Origin: Paramicrosporidium saccamoebae
Taxonomy: Eukaryota > Rozellomycota
DNA: 64,000 nt
Assembly: GCA_002794465.1 (NCBI GenBank)
Contig: MTSL01000137.1
Span: 1-64,000, forward strand
Direction: 5' to 3'
Positions 1 through 9,815 of the stretch are shown here, one piece after another; positions within the stretch are counted from its first letter, which is position 1, and the number at the start of each line of letters is the position of its first letter. Under the pieces are notes generated by a model. The model searched no databases, was not told the origin of the DNA, and saw nothing but the letters and a program-made list of their open reading frames with translations. The position numbers and the translations under genes were made by a program.

Positions 1-1
1 C

Positions 2-499
2 TTTATGGGTTGGCGAGCAGCTCAGGACAGACTTTTATTATTGGATGGCTACGCGGGACATTCTAATCTGGATTCTAGTCATTACAAGAGCTGGCTAACT
101 CTAAATCTTAATGAAGAAAGTCTGGATATTGGAAAAGTCCGTAGCATTCTTCCGTTAGAAGCGGATGGACTTGTTGTTGCTTTTGACGCTACGTATCAAT
201 TGGTAATAGCAACTTATGGTAGGCCTCCACTAGGGGCGATTCTTCTCCGCCCCGAAGGAGAAAGTCTCGTCTTTAGTGCTCGTTCGCTCGACAACACGAC
301 CAAAGCGGTAGGTGTTCAGGACGGCGATGTTGTTGTAATTGAAACACTCGACAGAATAACACAATTGGAATTGGGACATCTTCAATTAAGCACCAAGGAT
401 TCACTGGCCGAAATTGCCCAAAAGGTCTATGGGTCTAGCTACAAAAAGTCACTGTGTATCGTCGCAACCATTGTGTTCAACAGTAGCCCGAATAAGTAG
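2..499 (+). CDS. Unrecognised protein, C-terminal part (open at left edge)
   Basis: The reading frame is open from the first bases of the window to a TAG stop, so the 5' part may lie outside. The first ATG inside is at 5, giving 164 residues. I recognise no domain. The sequence is mixed hydrophobic and beta-rich looking, with no signal peptide, membrane segment or repeat. It lies 200 bp upstream of the tubulin cofactor D gene on the same strand. It could be the last exon of a larger gene. Confidence 0.5.
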   Translation, partial: FMGWRAAQDRLLLLDGYAGHSNLDSSHYKSWLTLNLNEESLDIGKVRSILPLEADGLVVAFDATYQLVIATYGRPPLGAILLRPEGESLVFSARSLDNTTKAVGVQDGDVVVIETLDRITQLELGHLQLSTKDSLAEIAQKVYGSSYKKSLCIVATIVFNSSPNK

Positions 500-707
500 G
501 ATGTGCCAAAGCGAGATTTATACCTGTAGTAAGGATTCCCTGCCACTGGCTAGTAGATGATAATTATACACTGGTAATAAGATGATAAGGATAAGATGAG
601 ATACGATTTGCTCTTTTACGACGACGGTTCTTTACCAAATTAAAGGTTTAAAAAGGCCATTGCGTCTTGAGCGTATCACATATCGGATTGGTCTATCACG
701 CGGTATA

Positions 708-3700
708 ATGCTCACTGACGAGACACTGAGCAATAATGAAGAGTGGCCCGAGGAACAAGCAACACTACTTGATACATTGGATATGCCGCGCTGCGTTCAT
801 CATGAAGAAATCTCTTGTTTGACAGACACATTTGGGGATGAAGAGGGAAAGCACGCGACAAGAATAGTAAAACTACTGGACTTGTACCTTGAACAGCCCT
901 TCCTTTTGGATTCATATTTGGGCGACTGGGTTGTAAAACTGGTGGGATACCTACAAACACTAATAAGCAACCCGCAGTCGCAGCTAGTGACCAACATTTG
1001 CAAAGTCCTGTATACGCTTTGCAAAATACGGGGTGCCAAGGCCATTACCGTGTATTTTGAGCACTCTGTTGACGATGTGGTGCCATTGTTGCGATTTGCG
1101 CACGACTGCATAAGGACTGACTTGGGCGCCGATGGGTGGATGGTTAACTATATAGCCATATTGATGGCATCCATTGCCATTCTGATTCCGTTCGACCTGG
1201 AACGCTTCCACCGGAGACTCACAGATTGCCCTGATTTATTTAAACTTTTAAATGCACAAGTCAAGGCCAAGTTAAAGTGCAGTGGACGTGAGCGACAGGC
1301 GGCGGTCGTGTACATGTCTGCCCTTTTCAAAAGAAAAGATTTCGCTCCTGATTTTGCGCAGTTTATTAGTGAAGCCAAAGAGAGCATTTCCCTGGATGCC
1401 AACAGTTCCATCGGGATGTTGGAATGTGTTGCAAAAGTTCTTGTATCAATGCAGCCATCTGATATTAAGAAGATTGAACAAGAAATGCATGAACTCATGT
1501 CAGTTTTGGATGAGAAATGCAACAGTTGTTTGTTAAGAAAGTGCCGAATTAAGCTATATAAACGACTCGCAGGCATCTTTGATATTAATCAATGTCTCGA
1601 TCAGCTACTGTCAGCCATTGGAGATTCCGATACAATTGTGCGGTTGGCAGCAGCCAAGGGGATTTCTGAAATCTGCAAACTGACCACGGAATCATCGAAA
1701 AGCAGTTTGATCGGCACTGTGTTAAACTCGTTGGTCTGTAGCATGGAATCTGCCTTTCCAGATCCCAACCATTGCCACGGCGCAGCATTTCTTCTAGCCG
1801 AGGCTCTCATCAAGAAATTGGTTCCCGTGGAATCTTTGCAATCTTTAATTTCATTGATATGTAAACTGCTGAGATTTGAGGTACCTCGAGGGCGATTTGC
1901 TTTGGGATCCGCAGTGCGAGACTCTGCTTGCTATATGGTCTGGGCCATGGCGCGATCCTATTCTCGTGGGCAGCTGCGTATTGAAGAATTATCTGGACAA
2001 CTAGTCTGCACTGCCCTCTTTGATCGTGAAGTCTCCTGTCGAAGAGCTGCGGCAGCGTCCTTTCAAGAACTGACTGGCCGATGGGATGGAGTGCCGTCGG
2101 GAATCAATCTTTTCACAATTGTCAACTTTTTCAACATTAGTCAGAGAAGGGTAGCTTTTGAGAGTCTTGCTCTTCAAGTGGCCACTACAGCTCCAGAGTA
2201 CAAGCAATATATTGTGGATCATCTGGTCTGCTGTAGCATCAACAGCTGGGACAAGGAGATACGTCAACTCGGCGCCGCTCTCCTCTGTCAGGTTACTAAT
2301 GACAATGGTTCTGTCATTGAGGAGCTTGTAGCCCGTGCCTGCAACTTGGATGACCTCGGAGCCCAACACGGCGCTATCCTATCTCTGTCACATATTGCCA
2401 AAAGATCGGCTGTCCCTCTAGAAAAAATGGTCCCCATTTCAATAGCCTTGACAGGGTCTATCCCACCAAAGATGCTTGGTTGGGAGCTGATAGCAGCGGC
2501 TACTTGCTTATTAATATCCAGTTTAGCCGCCAATCCTCTATGTGTAAATAGACCTATTGAGCAGTGGCTGGCCTCATGCAGTTTGGCGCTGCAATCGCGA
2601 GATGATACACTTCATTCACTGGTGGCAACGATCACCCTTCCTGCCATTGTGGCCTCAATGCCCGAAGATTCGGAAATCATTTCCACCTACTTTAGAGGGA
2701 CTGTGCTTCCGGCAGCTGATAAGGATCGAAATATCAATGCCCAGCGAGGATTCATGTTGGCAATCGGAGCAATGCCAAAGTGGCTCTTTATCTCCCGCTT
2801 TGGACCATTGAGTAAACTACTTGTAAAGGTCATTTCCAGCACCTCTTTGATCGAGAAGCGTGTCAATGCCATTTGTTCACTTGGATCCCTCTACAGGAGC
2901 CACATGGGCCATATGAGCCATAGGGGTCACAGAGGTCATAGGGGTTTATATGCAGAGACTTCTACTGAGAAGATTTTTAATGGAGAGACTCCTGCTGAGA
3001 GGACTCTTACTGAGGGGATTCCTGACGGAGAGATCCATCGCAGTAGCGTCATCGCGGTAATGTCAGCACTTGAAGACTACACCATAGACTCGCGTGGCGA
3101 CATTGGTTCTATTGTGAGATTAGCTGCCATGAGAGAACTCCCTAGCATCTTTTGTCACCTATTTGCCGAGTTTGCACCCCAATTCACTGGAAAATTACTG
3201 TTCCACATGGTGGATAAGCTGGACAAGTTACGTCTGGAAGCTGTCAAAACACTGGAAACTAACAGCAATCTTAGCCTGCCTTGGGATCGACTGAAGGAGA
3301 GCAATTACAATCCACGCGAGTTTTTTGAGCTTCTCAGAGATTATGACTGCATTCTGTGTGCCGACGTGTTAAGGGGAATCATCTCAAGCGCCGGGTCAGT
3401 CAATATGCTCATTGTACCATTTTGGTCTGTAACTTATTCGTGTAGGCCGAGCCAGCATTAGATCTGTTAGTTTATTGGCTCCATCATGCAATCCAATCCA
3501 AGCAATTTCCTCCAATTGCTGAGGAATGCTTTGGGATTCCTCGATTGAGACGAGCCGTTCTCCACGTTCTTGACCGTCTCTTGGATCGTGGTGTGTCTGT
3601 GTCCATATCCTTGGGAATGGTCGAGGCCATTTGTGTACTGGCGAATGATTGCCGCACCCAAATGCACGATTTGTTGACGGCCTCCGGTCTGCTTTGCAAG

Positions 3701-3808
3701 CTTGCACCTCAATACGAAACAGCTCGGTTATGGATAAATGAAACTGCCATGTCCCATGAATATGCTGCAGTCCGAGATGTTTGTCAGTCGATTACAAAAA
3801 GGCAATAA
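708..3808 (+). CDS. TBCD: Tubulin-folding cofactor D (two exons)
   Basis: Cofactor D captures beta-tubulin and assembles the alpha/beta-tubulin dimer with cofactors C and E in the cytosol. The product is a long helical-repeat (HEAT/ARM) protein of about 1022 residues, slightly shorter than the human protein (about 1190). I start at ATG 708, the first ATG in frame. The frame runs to about 3413, then a 32-nt intron (3414-3445, GTACCA to TGTAG) leads to an exon reading A-E-P-A-L-D-L-L and R-G-V-S-V-S-I, which matches the conserved C-terminal region of the family. A longer intron from 3399 (47 nt) would also keep frame. Codons at about 2895-3045 hold an in-frame low-complexity insertion (H-R-G-H and GE-T-PAE repeats). 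The stop codon lies inside an AATAAA. Confidence 0.8.
3414..3445 (+). other. Intron, 32 nt (TBCD)
   Basis: Starts GTACCA, ends GTGTAG, with a TAAC branch-like site about 15 nt before the acceptor. Removing it joins two phase-0 exons of the cofactor D protein. The alternative donor at 3399 gives 47 nt. Confidence 0.65.
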
Positions 3809-3809
3809 A
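3804..3809 (+). terminator. AATAAA overlapping the TBCD stop codon
   Basis: The stop TAA (3806-3808) is the central part of an AATAAA, implying a very short 3' UTR. Confidence 0.5.
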
Positions 3810-3829
3810 GGAGTTATTGACAAACGGTG

Positions 3830-4052
3830 GGGCCCTGTTAAACAGTATCTGTTTAGGATTGTGAACTATCGGAATCATGATGTGACGTAGAGGCAGAGGG
3901 TTGATTAGTTGGGTATTTGAGTGCTAGAGTGGATCGCTTTGCTGGGTATTTGAGGACAGTGAGGTGTGTGTCTATACTATTATAGGATTAACAGTGAACA
4001 ACCCCCCTTTCTCGCCTGGCAGTCCATACTATTTATCCCCGCTACGCGACAA
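3830..4052 (+). repeat. Dispersed repeat family 1, copy 1
   Basis: This fills most of the gap between cofactor D and importin beta. It begins near a GTTAAACAGTATC motif, passes a GTGACGTAGAGG block and ends with a TATTTATCCCC-GCTACGCGAC block. Related blocks in the same order occur near 29833-30063 and, inverted, near 21776-22084, 23905-24142 and 44110-44330. A small open frame inside (3964-4149) looks accidental. Confidence 0.7.
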
Positions 4053-4184
4053 TCATATGCGGTCCAAGGGCAAGGGATTGTTATTTGACAATGTCCTGTC
4101 TAAGGGATGGTTTATTGATAAAATGAGAATCAGTCGATCTGTAAACTAAAAGGAAAGCAATGGCTACACAATTTGACCCACAAC

Positions 4185-6825
4185 CTACAGAATAAACAAT
4201 AACCGAGACTGTACACTCAGTGTCCACTTGACCACAGACAGAGTCGATTCGGAGAGTTGAGAGTTGTCCTCCAAGGGCTGACGAATGAAACGCATCAGCC
4301 AGTCATTTCGCAGAATGGGCAGCATTTGGGATTTGTAGGTATCCACGAGATCGCCCACCAGACCAATGGCGGCTCTAACCATTGCATCTGATCGGTTGGG
4401 GTCCGAGGAGACGATGGCGATGAATTCGGTAATTTGATTCACATATTGGGAGAGGGAAACGGCGGCCTGCTGATCGTCCTTGAATCCTTGGACGATGCTG
4501 GTGTAGGCCTCCAAGAGAGATTCGCGAATATCACAGACAAAGTCGACTTCGTCATAGTCATCTTCATCCTGGACAGAAATGACGCCGGCCTGAGCAAAGA
4601 AGGTCATGGTGTGGGGGAGATATTTGACAAAACTGCCACCGACGCCGAGGGCAACATCGCCGATGGAGCTGACCACGTGGGGCTTGACAATGCGAGCAAG
4701 GGAAGGATCCTGCAGGGCCTCGAGCAAATGACGCATTAGATCATCGCAGAATGGCAATAATGCCTGATTCATGGAACGAGCAAGATCACCAACGACACCA
4801 ACTGCAACAGTGCAAAGATGATATTCGGCGTGATTAGAAATGGCCTTGTTTAGGAGGGGGATGAAGGGATGGGCGAAACGGGTAAATTCCGCCTCAATTT
4901 CCGAAATGAGCGTGCCAATAAGCAACATGACATCCTCCAATTCAGTGCCTTTGCTGCAATTGGCCAGAATGGAGAGGGAGGCGGTCATGATTTGATCGGC
5001 CACGTGCAGATCAGGACGACCAAGTTTCTTGAGACTGTTCTGCAGGACGGTGCAAATGTGCGACTGGAGTTCGCTGAAACGCATGCGATCATCGACACTG
5101 ACGATTTGGGAGGCGAGTGATTGTGACTCGGTAAACTTGACCACCATGACGGTTTGCAATTTCTCCACTGCGGGAACACAATCCATGGGGGCAAAGAGGA
5201 CCACATTGGCCAATGATTGATAGGCCGCGCTTTTGAGATTGGAATCGTCGGCATCCTGACGTTGGGCGGTGGAGAAGAGGGCACTGGCAACATTGGTGAA
5301 ATGGGCTGAAATTGCCGATGTTTGCAGATCATTCGAGTCGTCGCCATAATGCACAAAAAGACTCATTAGTGACCAACAGCAATTGACAGCAACCCGTGGC
5401 GGCCCTGTCAATCCCGTACATAGGACGGTGCTGATGTGGGGAATCAGTCCAATGGGAATGACATTGTTAAAGAAATCAACCACCCGTCCAATAGCCCATG
5501 CCGAGGTGTCACGGACAGCAACGGACGAATCATCCATCATCTTCAACAACATGGGCAATCCATCGTTGATGAAGGGAGAGACACTTTCCGTGTTTGGACC
5601 ATCCATAACTGATCCAAAGGCCATCACAGCAGCCTCCCGCAGACGCCAATCAGGAACAACCAAATTGCGTTCCACAAACTGCAGAATAATGCCGCCATGG
5701 AAAATGTCCTCTCGAACACATTCTGCAAGCAGGGACAAACAGGTGCCGGCCGCCATGGCCTTGTTCCATTCGTCCGTGTCGTCTTCATCCTCATGGGGCA
5801 ATAGCTTCAACAAAGAGGGCAAAAGATGGTCCAATGAGTTACGGGCAAAATGCAGACAAACAAAGTCGCTTGCCTCAGCCGCCTGAAGGTCCGTCTCAAT
5901 GTCGCATACTGTGGACCAAAACTCAATGGCCTGCAGAACAACCGGCTCGGCGGCACAATGCATACTGTTAATGGTCAGCATGGAGACGGCGTGTTTCATA
6001 TACGGCTCCATCAAATGGTAATACAGGGAGACAATGCGCACTAAACATTCAAACGAAGCCAACACCAGGGCCTCATCTGTCGCTTGGGTGGCCGTACAGA
6101 CGACATTCATGATAATGTCTCGTTCGTTCTGACGGTCAAAGTTCATCCGCGCAAACTCTAATGAATTGTACAGCGCATGTGCTGCCGCCGTCCTTACTGC
6201 ATTGCTGGGCTCCTCTGCCCGAAGTCCCGTAATTACGGCCGTCAGGATTTTGTCAGATTGACTTTCCAATACGGACGGCTCGATTTCTTCGCATATATAG
6301 CCAATGGTCTCAATGACACATCGACGCATATTCTCATTGTTGGAATGCACTCCCGCCATCAGCGCCTCCATCAATTCAGGCCATGCGTTCCTCTTCAATT
6401 CCACGCGTGAAATGGCTGCTGTGGTTTGGGCCGCTGCTGTGCCGGCCCGCGCTTCCGTTGCGCCCAGCGTGGCCAGAAGTTGGGATTTTATTTGCATTCG
6501 AGCATTGGCATCCACTGCCATCCAACGTTCCTCATAGTCTTGCAGTCGGGCCGTGTCTTTGGAAACTACGGCATTCTTCATGGCCACACCGGCTGCCTGT
6601 CGAATGTCACTTCCTCGACTCTCATCGCACAACTCCCGACACAGTCGTCCCACATATACCGTCTACACATGAGCTTGGTCAGCAGGGTGGTACGAAATTC
6701 TCCCGGGCTGCCTGTTCCAACGCCGCCGTCGCCTTTTCACGCACACTCTGTTCTATCCATTAATTGACCATTCTCCTCGGAATACCCGGCGACAAAGATG
6801 CTGCAAGTATCTGTCCAAAGTCCAT
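4185..6825 (-). CDS. KAP95: Importin subunit beta-1 / karyopherin Kap95 (three exons)
   Basis: Importin beta carries importin-alpha/NLS cargo through the nuclear pore and releases it on binding Ran-GTP. The spliced product is 858 residues, almost the length of yeast Kap95 (861). HEAT repeats run throughout. Family signatures seen are WPELMEAL, ETIGYICEEIEP, EEPSNAVRTAAAHALYNSLE, NPDWR-type VVPDWRLREAAVMAFGSV and VRDTSAWAIGRV. The first two exons are short. ATG 6825 gives M-D-F-G-Q-I-L-A-A-S-L-S-P. A 33-nt intron (6753-6785), a 59-nt exon and a 31-nt intron (6663-6693) then lead into the long last exon. The joined N-terminus (LSP-EQSVREKATAALEQA) matches the first helix pair of Kap95, which supports both introns. 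Confidence 0.95.
6663..6693 (-). other. Intron, 31 nt (KAP95, second)
   Basis: On the minus strand it starts GTACCA and ends TGTAG. Removing it joins the ARENF exon to TVYVGRL, restoring helix 2 of importin beta. Confidence 0.9.
6753..6785 (-). other. Intron, 33 nt (KAP95, first)
   Basis: Starts GTATTC, ends GGATAG. It contains an in-frame TAA, so it must be removed to reach the ATG at 6825. The spliced N-terminus aligns with Kap95. Confidence 0.88.
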
Positions 6826-6868
6826 GGTATCGAGGATGCCGCTCGGCCGGGGACCCAATTATTCGCAT

Positions 6869-7866
6869 TTATTTCTTAAAAATCTTTTCAATAAAGTCCC
6901 TAATCCTCCTATGGTAGTCCAATTCCCCATGGCAGCTGTGTTGTCCATCCGCAAAATGATGATACGTCCGTTCAAATCCCTCGGGACCGTATTCAATCTT
7001 GCTCCACAAATGGTCCATGTGCCACGAGGCCACAATCCTATCCTTCCGTCCCGACAAAAACAAAACATGGGGCACCACTAGTCCCGCCTCTGCGCGTTTC
7101 AGCAGCGATTCAATTGGTAGTTCATTATTCCATGGATCCAATATCAACGGATCAAGGAACGATGCCGCAGTAGGGTTCTTAAAGACGACCCGTGCCTACA
7201 ACATTACAACCAGACTCAAGTTACAATTCGGGTAAATGTGTTCTCTACAATCACTGCTGCAATGCGGGTGGGGTTGTCGGCTGCCAGATGCAATGCGACC
7301 GCTCCGCCCAGCGAATGGCCAAATACAACAATGCGGTCCTTTCGTACATCCCCCCTGCTGTGCAGATAGTCCAGCGCTGCCTATCCATCAATCTGCCTCT
7401 CCATCACCCTACCTGACTATCCTGTCGGATTCCCTGCATGTCCGGTGTGCCTTGGCTGCATCCAAAGCCCCGGTAGCTGACTGACAGGAAGTTGACGTTC
7501 ATATGTTTGCGCCACATCACACTGGCCTTTAAAGCCCATTCAATCCTCCCTCCATTTCCCTACCAAATCCAGACACCACCGTTAAAGAGTTGAGGATACA
7601 TGTAGATACAAAATTGTGGGGGCGGTTGTCGGATCCCGTGCTGGCATCCAATACGCCCGTAGCTGCGTCTTGTCCCCAGCCACCAAGTCGATTGCTGCAC
7701 TATGCGGAACACCCAGACGCTCCATCACCCGTCCTTCCTCCTCGAAATTGATACAACAGGGAGAGTAGAGGAAGGGACGCTGAAAACATAGTATGCTGAG
7801 AAAGGCCACCAGTGAGAGTACTGCCAAGCCCAAAAATCCATAGAACACTCTTTTACGATTACTCAT
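6869..7866 (-). CDS. bem46: Alpha/beta hydrolase of the Bem46/ABHD13 family (four exons)
   Basis: This is a membrane-anchored serine hydrolase of unknown substrate; fungal Bem46 is found at the ER and plasma membrane. The product is 298 residues, the size of fission yeast Bem46 (299). It has one N-terminal membrane segment (about residues 8-27), the LYLHGNGG oxyanion region, VSYRGFG, the nucleophile elbow GHSLGG, FLSGRKDRIV with the catalytic Asp, and ADGQHS with the His. I start at ATG 7866, just before the membrane segment. Introns of 40, 32 and 29 nt (7560-7599, 7381-7412, 7196-7224) are all required to read through the domain. The 3' ends of this gene and of importin beta do not meet: this gene's stop lies 44 bp upstream of the importin ATG. 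Confidence 0.92.
7196..7224 (-). other. Intron, 29 nt (bem46, third)
   Basis: Starts GTAACT, ends TTGTAG. It joins NTFTRI to ARVVFKNP. Without removal the frame stops at once. Confidence 0.85.
7381..7412 (-). other. Intron, 32 nt (bem46, second)
   Basis: Starts GTAGGG, ends GGATAG. It joins GIRQDSQ to AALDYLHSRG, as expected for the helix before the nucleophile elbow. Confidence 0.87.
7560..7599 (-). other. Intron, 40 nt (bem46, first)
   Basis: Starts GTATCC, ends TGGTAG, with a TTTAAC branch-like site. It joins LYLH to GNGG and so restores the conserved HGN motif. Confidence 0.87.
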
Positions 7867-7997
7867 GCCCCTGCTGTCCAATTGTGATTGGACATTATTT
7901 ATGTACCATGCCAAATGTGGTGCAATTTGTAAAGGGTGAAGATTGTAAGAAACGTCGTGTCCTTTACTAACCAAAGATCAATGGTTTATCGACGAGT

Positions 7998-8188
7998 AAA
8001 TCGTCTTATTATAGTGCGCGGCCATCCTTACTAAAGCAGGGACGGCTTGTGGGTTTTGGGAATGCCGTGGCATTTACTAACCAAAGATAAAGGCTTTGTT
8101 AAACAGTACCCGCGTGTAATTAGCGGCCCAAGTACAGACAGCGATCCCATAAGCCGCTCATATGCCACACACTATAATAAGACGATTT
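7998..8188. repeat. Foldback element with 19-bp perfect inverted arms
   Basis: AAATCGTCTTATTATAGTG at 7998-8016 recurs as its exact reverse complement at 8170-8188. The 150-bp loop holds the GTTAAACAGTACC motif of dispersed repeat family 1 and a second copy of TTACTAACCAAAGAT (also found just upstream at about 7964). No coding potential is seen. It looks like a small MITE-like or decayed element. Confidence 0.6.
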
Positions 8189-8301
8189 ATGCATCAATAG
8201 GCTCTGTATTAGTAGCGCGCCCTTTACGGATTATAATCTCACAAAAGTGTTTACTACGGACTATTGCCCCACATTAATATTATTTACATGTCCAATTACT
8301 G

Positions 8302-9243
8302 TTACAGAATGGCAAAGATGGCAAAGACAATAAAGGAGAAACCACCCAATGCCGTTACTGTTCTGATGGACATGACGGTGGCCATCAACTTTCCACTCAG
8401 CACCGCCAACGCCGTGCAGACGGCATGTCCCAAAATGGCACCGAGGGTGACTCCATAGACATTCTGTGCTGCCGCCAATGCAATTGTCGCAATTTGACTG
8501 CGATCGCCCCATTCAGCAAGAAAGGTTAGCGAAAAGGTCTGCATGGCTACGGGCGGCAATGCCAATCCAATGCGCACTGCATAGAACCAGGAGAGCAGTC
8601 GGACGAGAGGCGAATTGTCACTGCAACTGCCGCCACCCTCCAGATTCCGCGACGGTGATCTTGGGGCCTCCCTCCGACGGGTCATGTCCTCGCTGTCTTC
8701 AATCTCATGGGAAACCTCATCGTATTCTTCGCGCATATGTTCTGCACTCATGCTAAAGGCCTCGGCTAACATTTTGAGGCCAAACACGACGAAAAGAATG
8801 GCGGCTCCCCAAAGAGTCCATTTCCGCGGAATCAAATTGGGCAGCAGTAGCCCAAATGCCGCTGAGATGACGGTCATTAGAGCCAGCGCACCCAAAGAGG
8901 CAACAAAGGTGACGGCTCGTGAATGTCGCATGGCCATAATGGCAGCAATCAGGAACGTCTTGTCGCCCAACTCCGAGACCATGATCATGAGCAAGGCGGT
9001 GAGGAAGCTAGTCCAAAACTTGTCCGTCACTGGAATGTCGCCAAGCTCTGGTAATGCGTGCTGTGGAGGTGGAGTGTGTAATGGAGGCGGGTCGAACATG
9101 GAATTGTCATCCAGTGCACTGTCTGCTGATACCATCAAGGCCGCTGCATCGGCATTAATTTTCAAAGGCGCCGTTGTAGAGTGACAGAGGGATAGGACAG
9201 CAAAAAGGATGAGGGAGAGTATTTGAGCTGCGACGACATTCAT
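8302..9243 (-). CDS. GDT1: Gdt1/TMEM165-type Ca2+/Mn2+ (proton) transporter
   Basis: This UPF0016 family protein moves Ca2+/Mn2+ into the Golgi for glycosylation. The 313-residue product starts at ATG 9243 with a hydrophobic signal sequence (about residues 1-20) and a proline-rich linker. The two signature cation motifs follow: ELGDKT (about 91-96) and EWGDRS (about 235-240). Each opens a three-helix half, and a charged loop (EDSEDMTRRRE) lies between them. This layout and length fit fungal Gdt1 (about 280 aa). It is intronless and head-to-tail with SmB 90 bp upstream. Confidence 0.92.
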   Translation of the reverse strand: MNVVAAQILSLILFAVLSLCHSTTAPLKINADAAALMVSADSALDDNSMFDPPPLHTPPPQHALPELGDIPVTDKFWTSFLTALLMIMVSELGDKTFLIAAIMAMRHSRAVTFVASLGALALMTVISAAFGLLLPNLIPRKWTLWGAAILFVVFGLKMLAEAFSMSAEHMREEYDEVSHEIEDSEDMTRRREAPRSPSRNLEGGGSCSDNSPLVRLLSWFYAVRIGLALPPVAMQTFSLTFLAEWGDRSQIATIALAAAQNVYGVTLGAILGHAVCTALAVLSGKLMATVMSIRTVTALGGFSFIVFAIFAIL

Positions 9244-9336
9244 GCGCTCAACAGCTTGTCAGCCAATCGCGATACAAGATGTATACAAGTTTAATCATTA
9301 CTATTGACATTGACGCTGTCAATACCCCCACCAACA

Positions 9337-9732
9337 TTATTGTGGTCGGGGAGGCATTGGCATTCCAGCATACATTCCAGGCACCGGACCTGCCAGTCCC
9401 ACCGGCGCACCTGGTGGCGGAACTCCCCTCCCCGCTGCACGACCTGCACCTGGTCCCATCATGGTGGCTGCCGGTGTCCTTGTTTTGTTGTCTTCTGCGC
9501 CAGGTCCGCCCTCGGGCGCCATTGAAATAATATGACAGCCTCGAAGCATCACCAATCCCAGTGTCCGTCGTTGTTCAGTGGTTCTAGAACGCCGTGTCTC
9601 TTCACAGTCAGCCAGAACCAGATTAAGATGTTTGTCGTAGGCCAGGAGTTGGCCTACCATGGTACGGCCGTCCTGAAGAGTCAGACGCAGCCTGCAGTTT
9701 ATGAGCTGCATCATTTTGTTCTGTTTCGGCAT
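9337..9732 (-). CDS. SMB1: Small nuclear ribonucleoprotein B/B' (SmB)
   Basis: SmB is one of the seven Sm-ring proteins on spliceosomal U snRNAs. The Sm1 motif is clear (LQDGRTMVGQLLAYDKHLNL) and Sm2 reads LGLVMLRGCHI. A Gly/Pro/Ala-rich tail (PPPGAPVGLAGPVPGM) follows, as in SmB/B'. I start at ATG 9732, reading MPKQNKMM; the frame upstream has no ATG. The product is 131 residues, shorter than human SmB (about 240) because the tail is short. A working spliceosome agrees with the many tiny introns in this window. Confidence 0.92.
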   Translation of the reverse strand: MPKQNKMMQLINCRLRLTLQDGRTMVGQLLAYDKHLNLVLADCEETRRSRTTEQRRTLGLVMLRGCHIISMAPEGGPGAEDNKTRTPAATMMGPGAGRAAGRGVPPPGAPVGLAGPVPGMYAGMPMPPRPQ

Positions 9733-9815
9733 GTTTACAGTGGGTAAACTTGATGGATGAACCAAGGGAAGATGGGTAGGTAAGTGAGGACCGGTCTATA
9801 TACCAGGGTAAGGAG

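Noticed and set aside
3964-4149. Open frame of 61 codons after TBCD
   Set aside because: Lies inside dispersed repeat copy 1; not conserved in the other copies.
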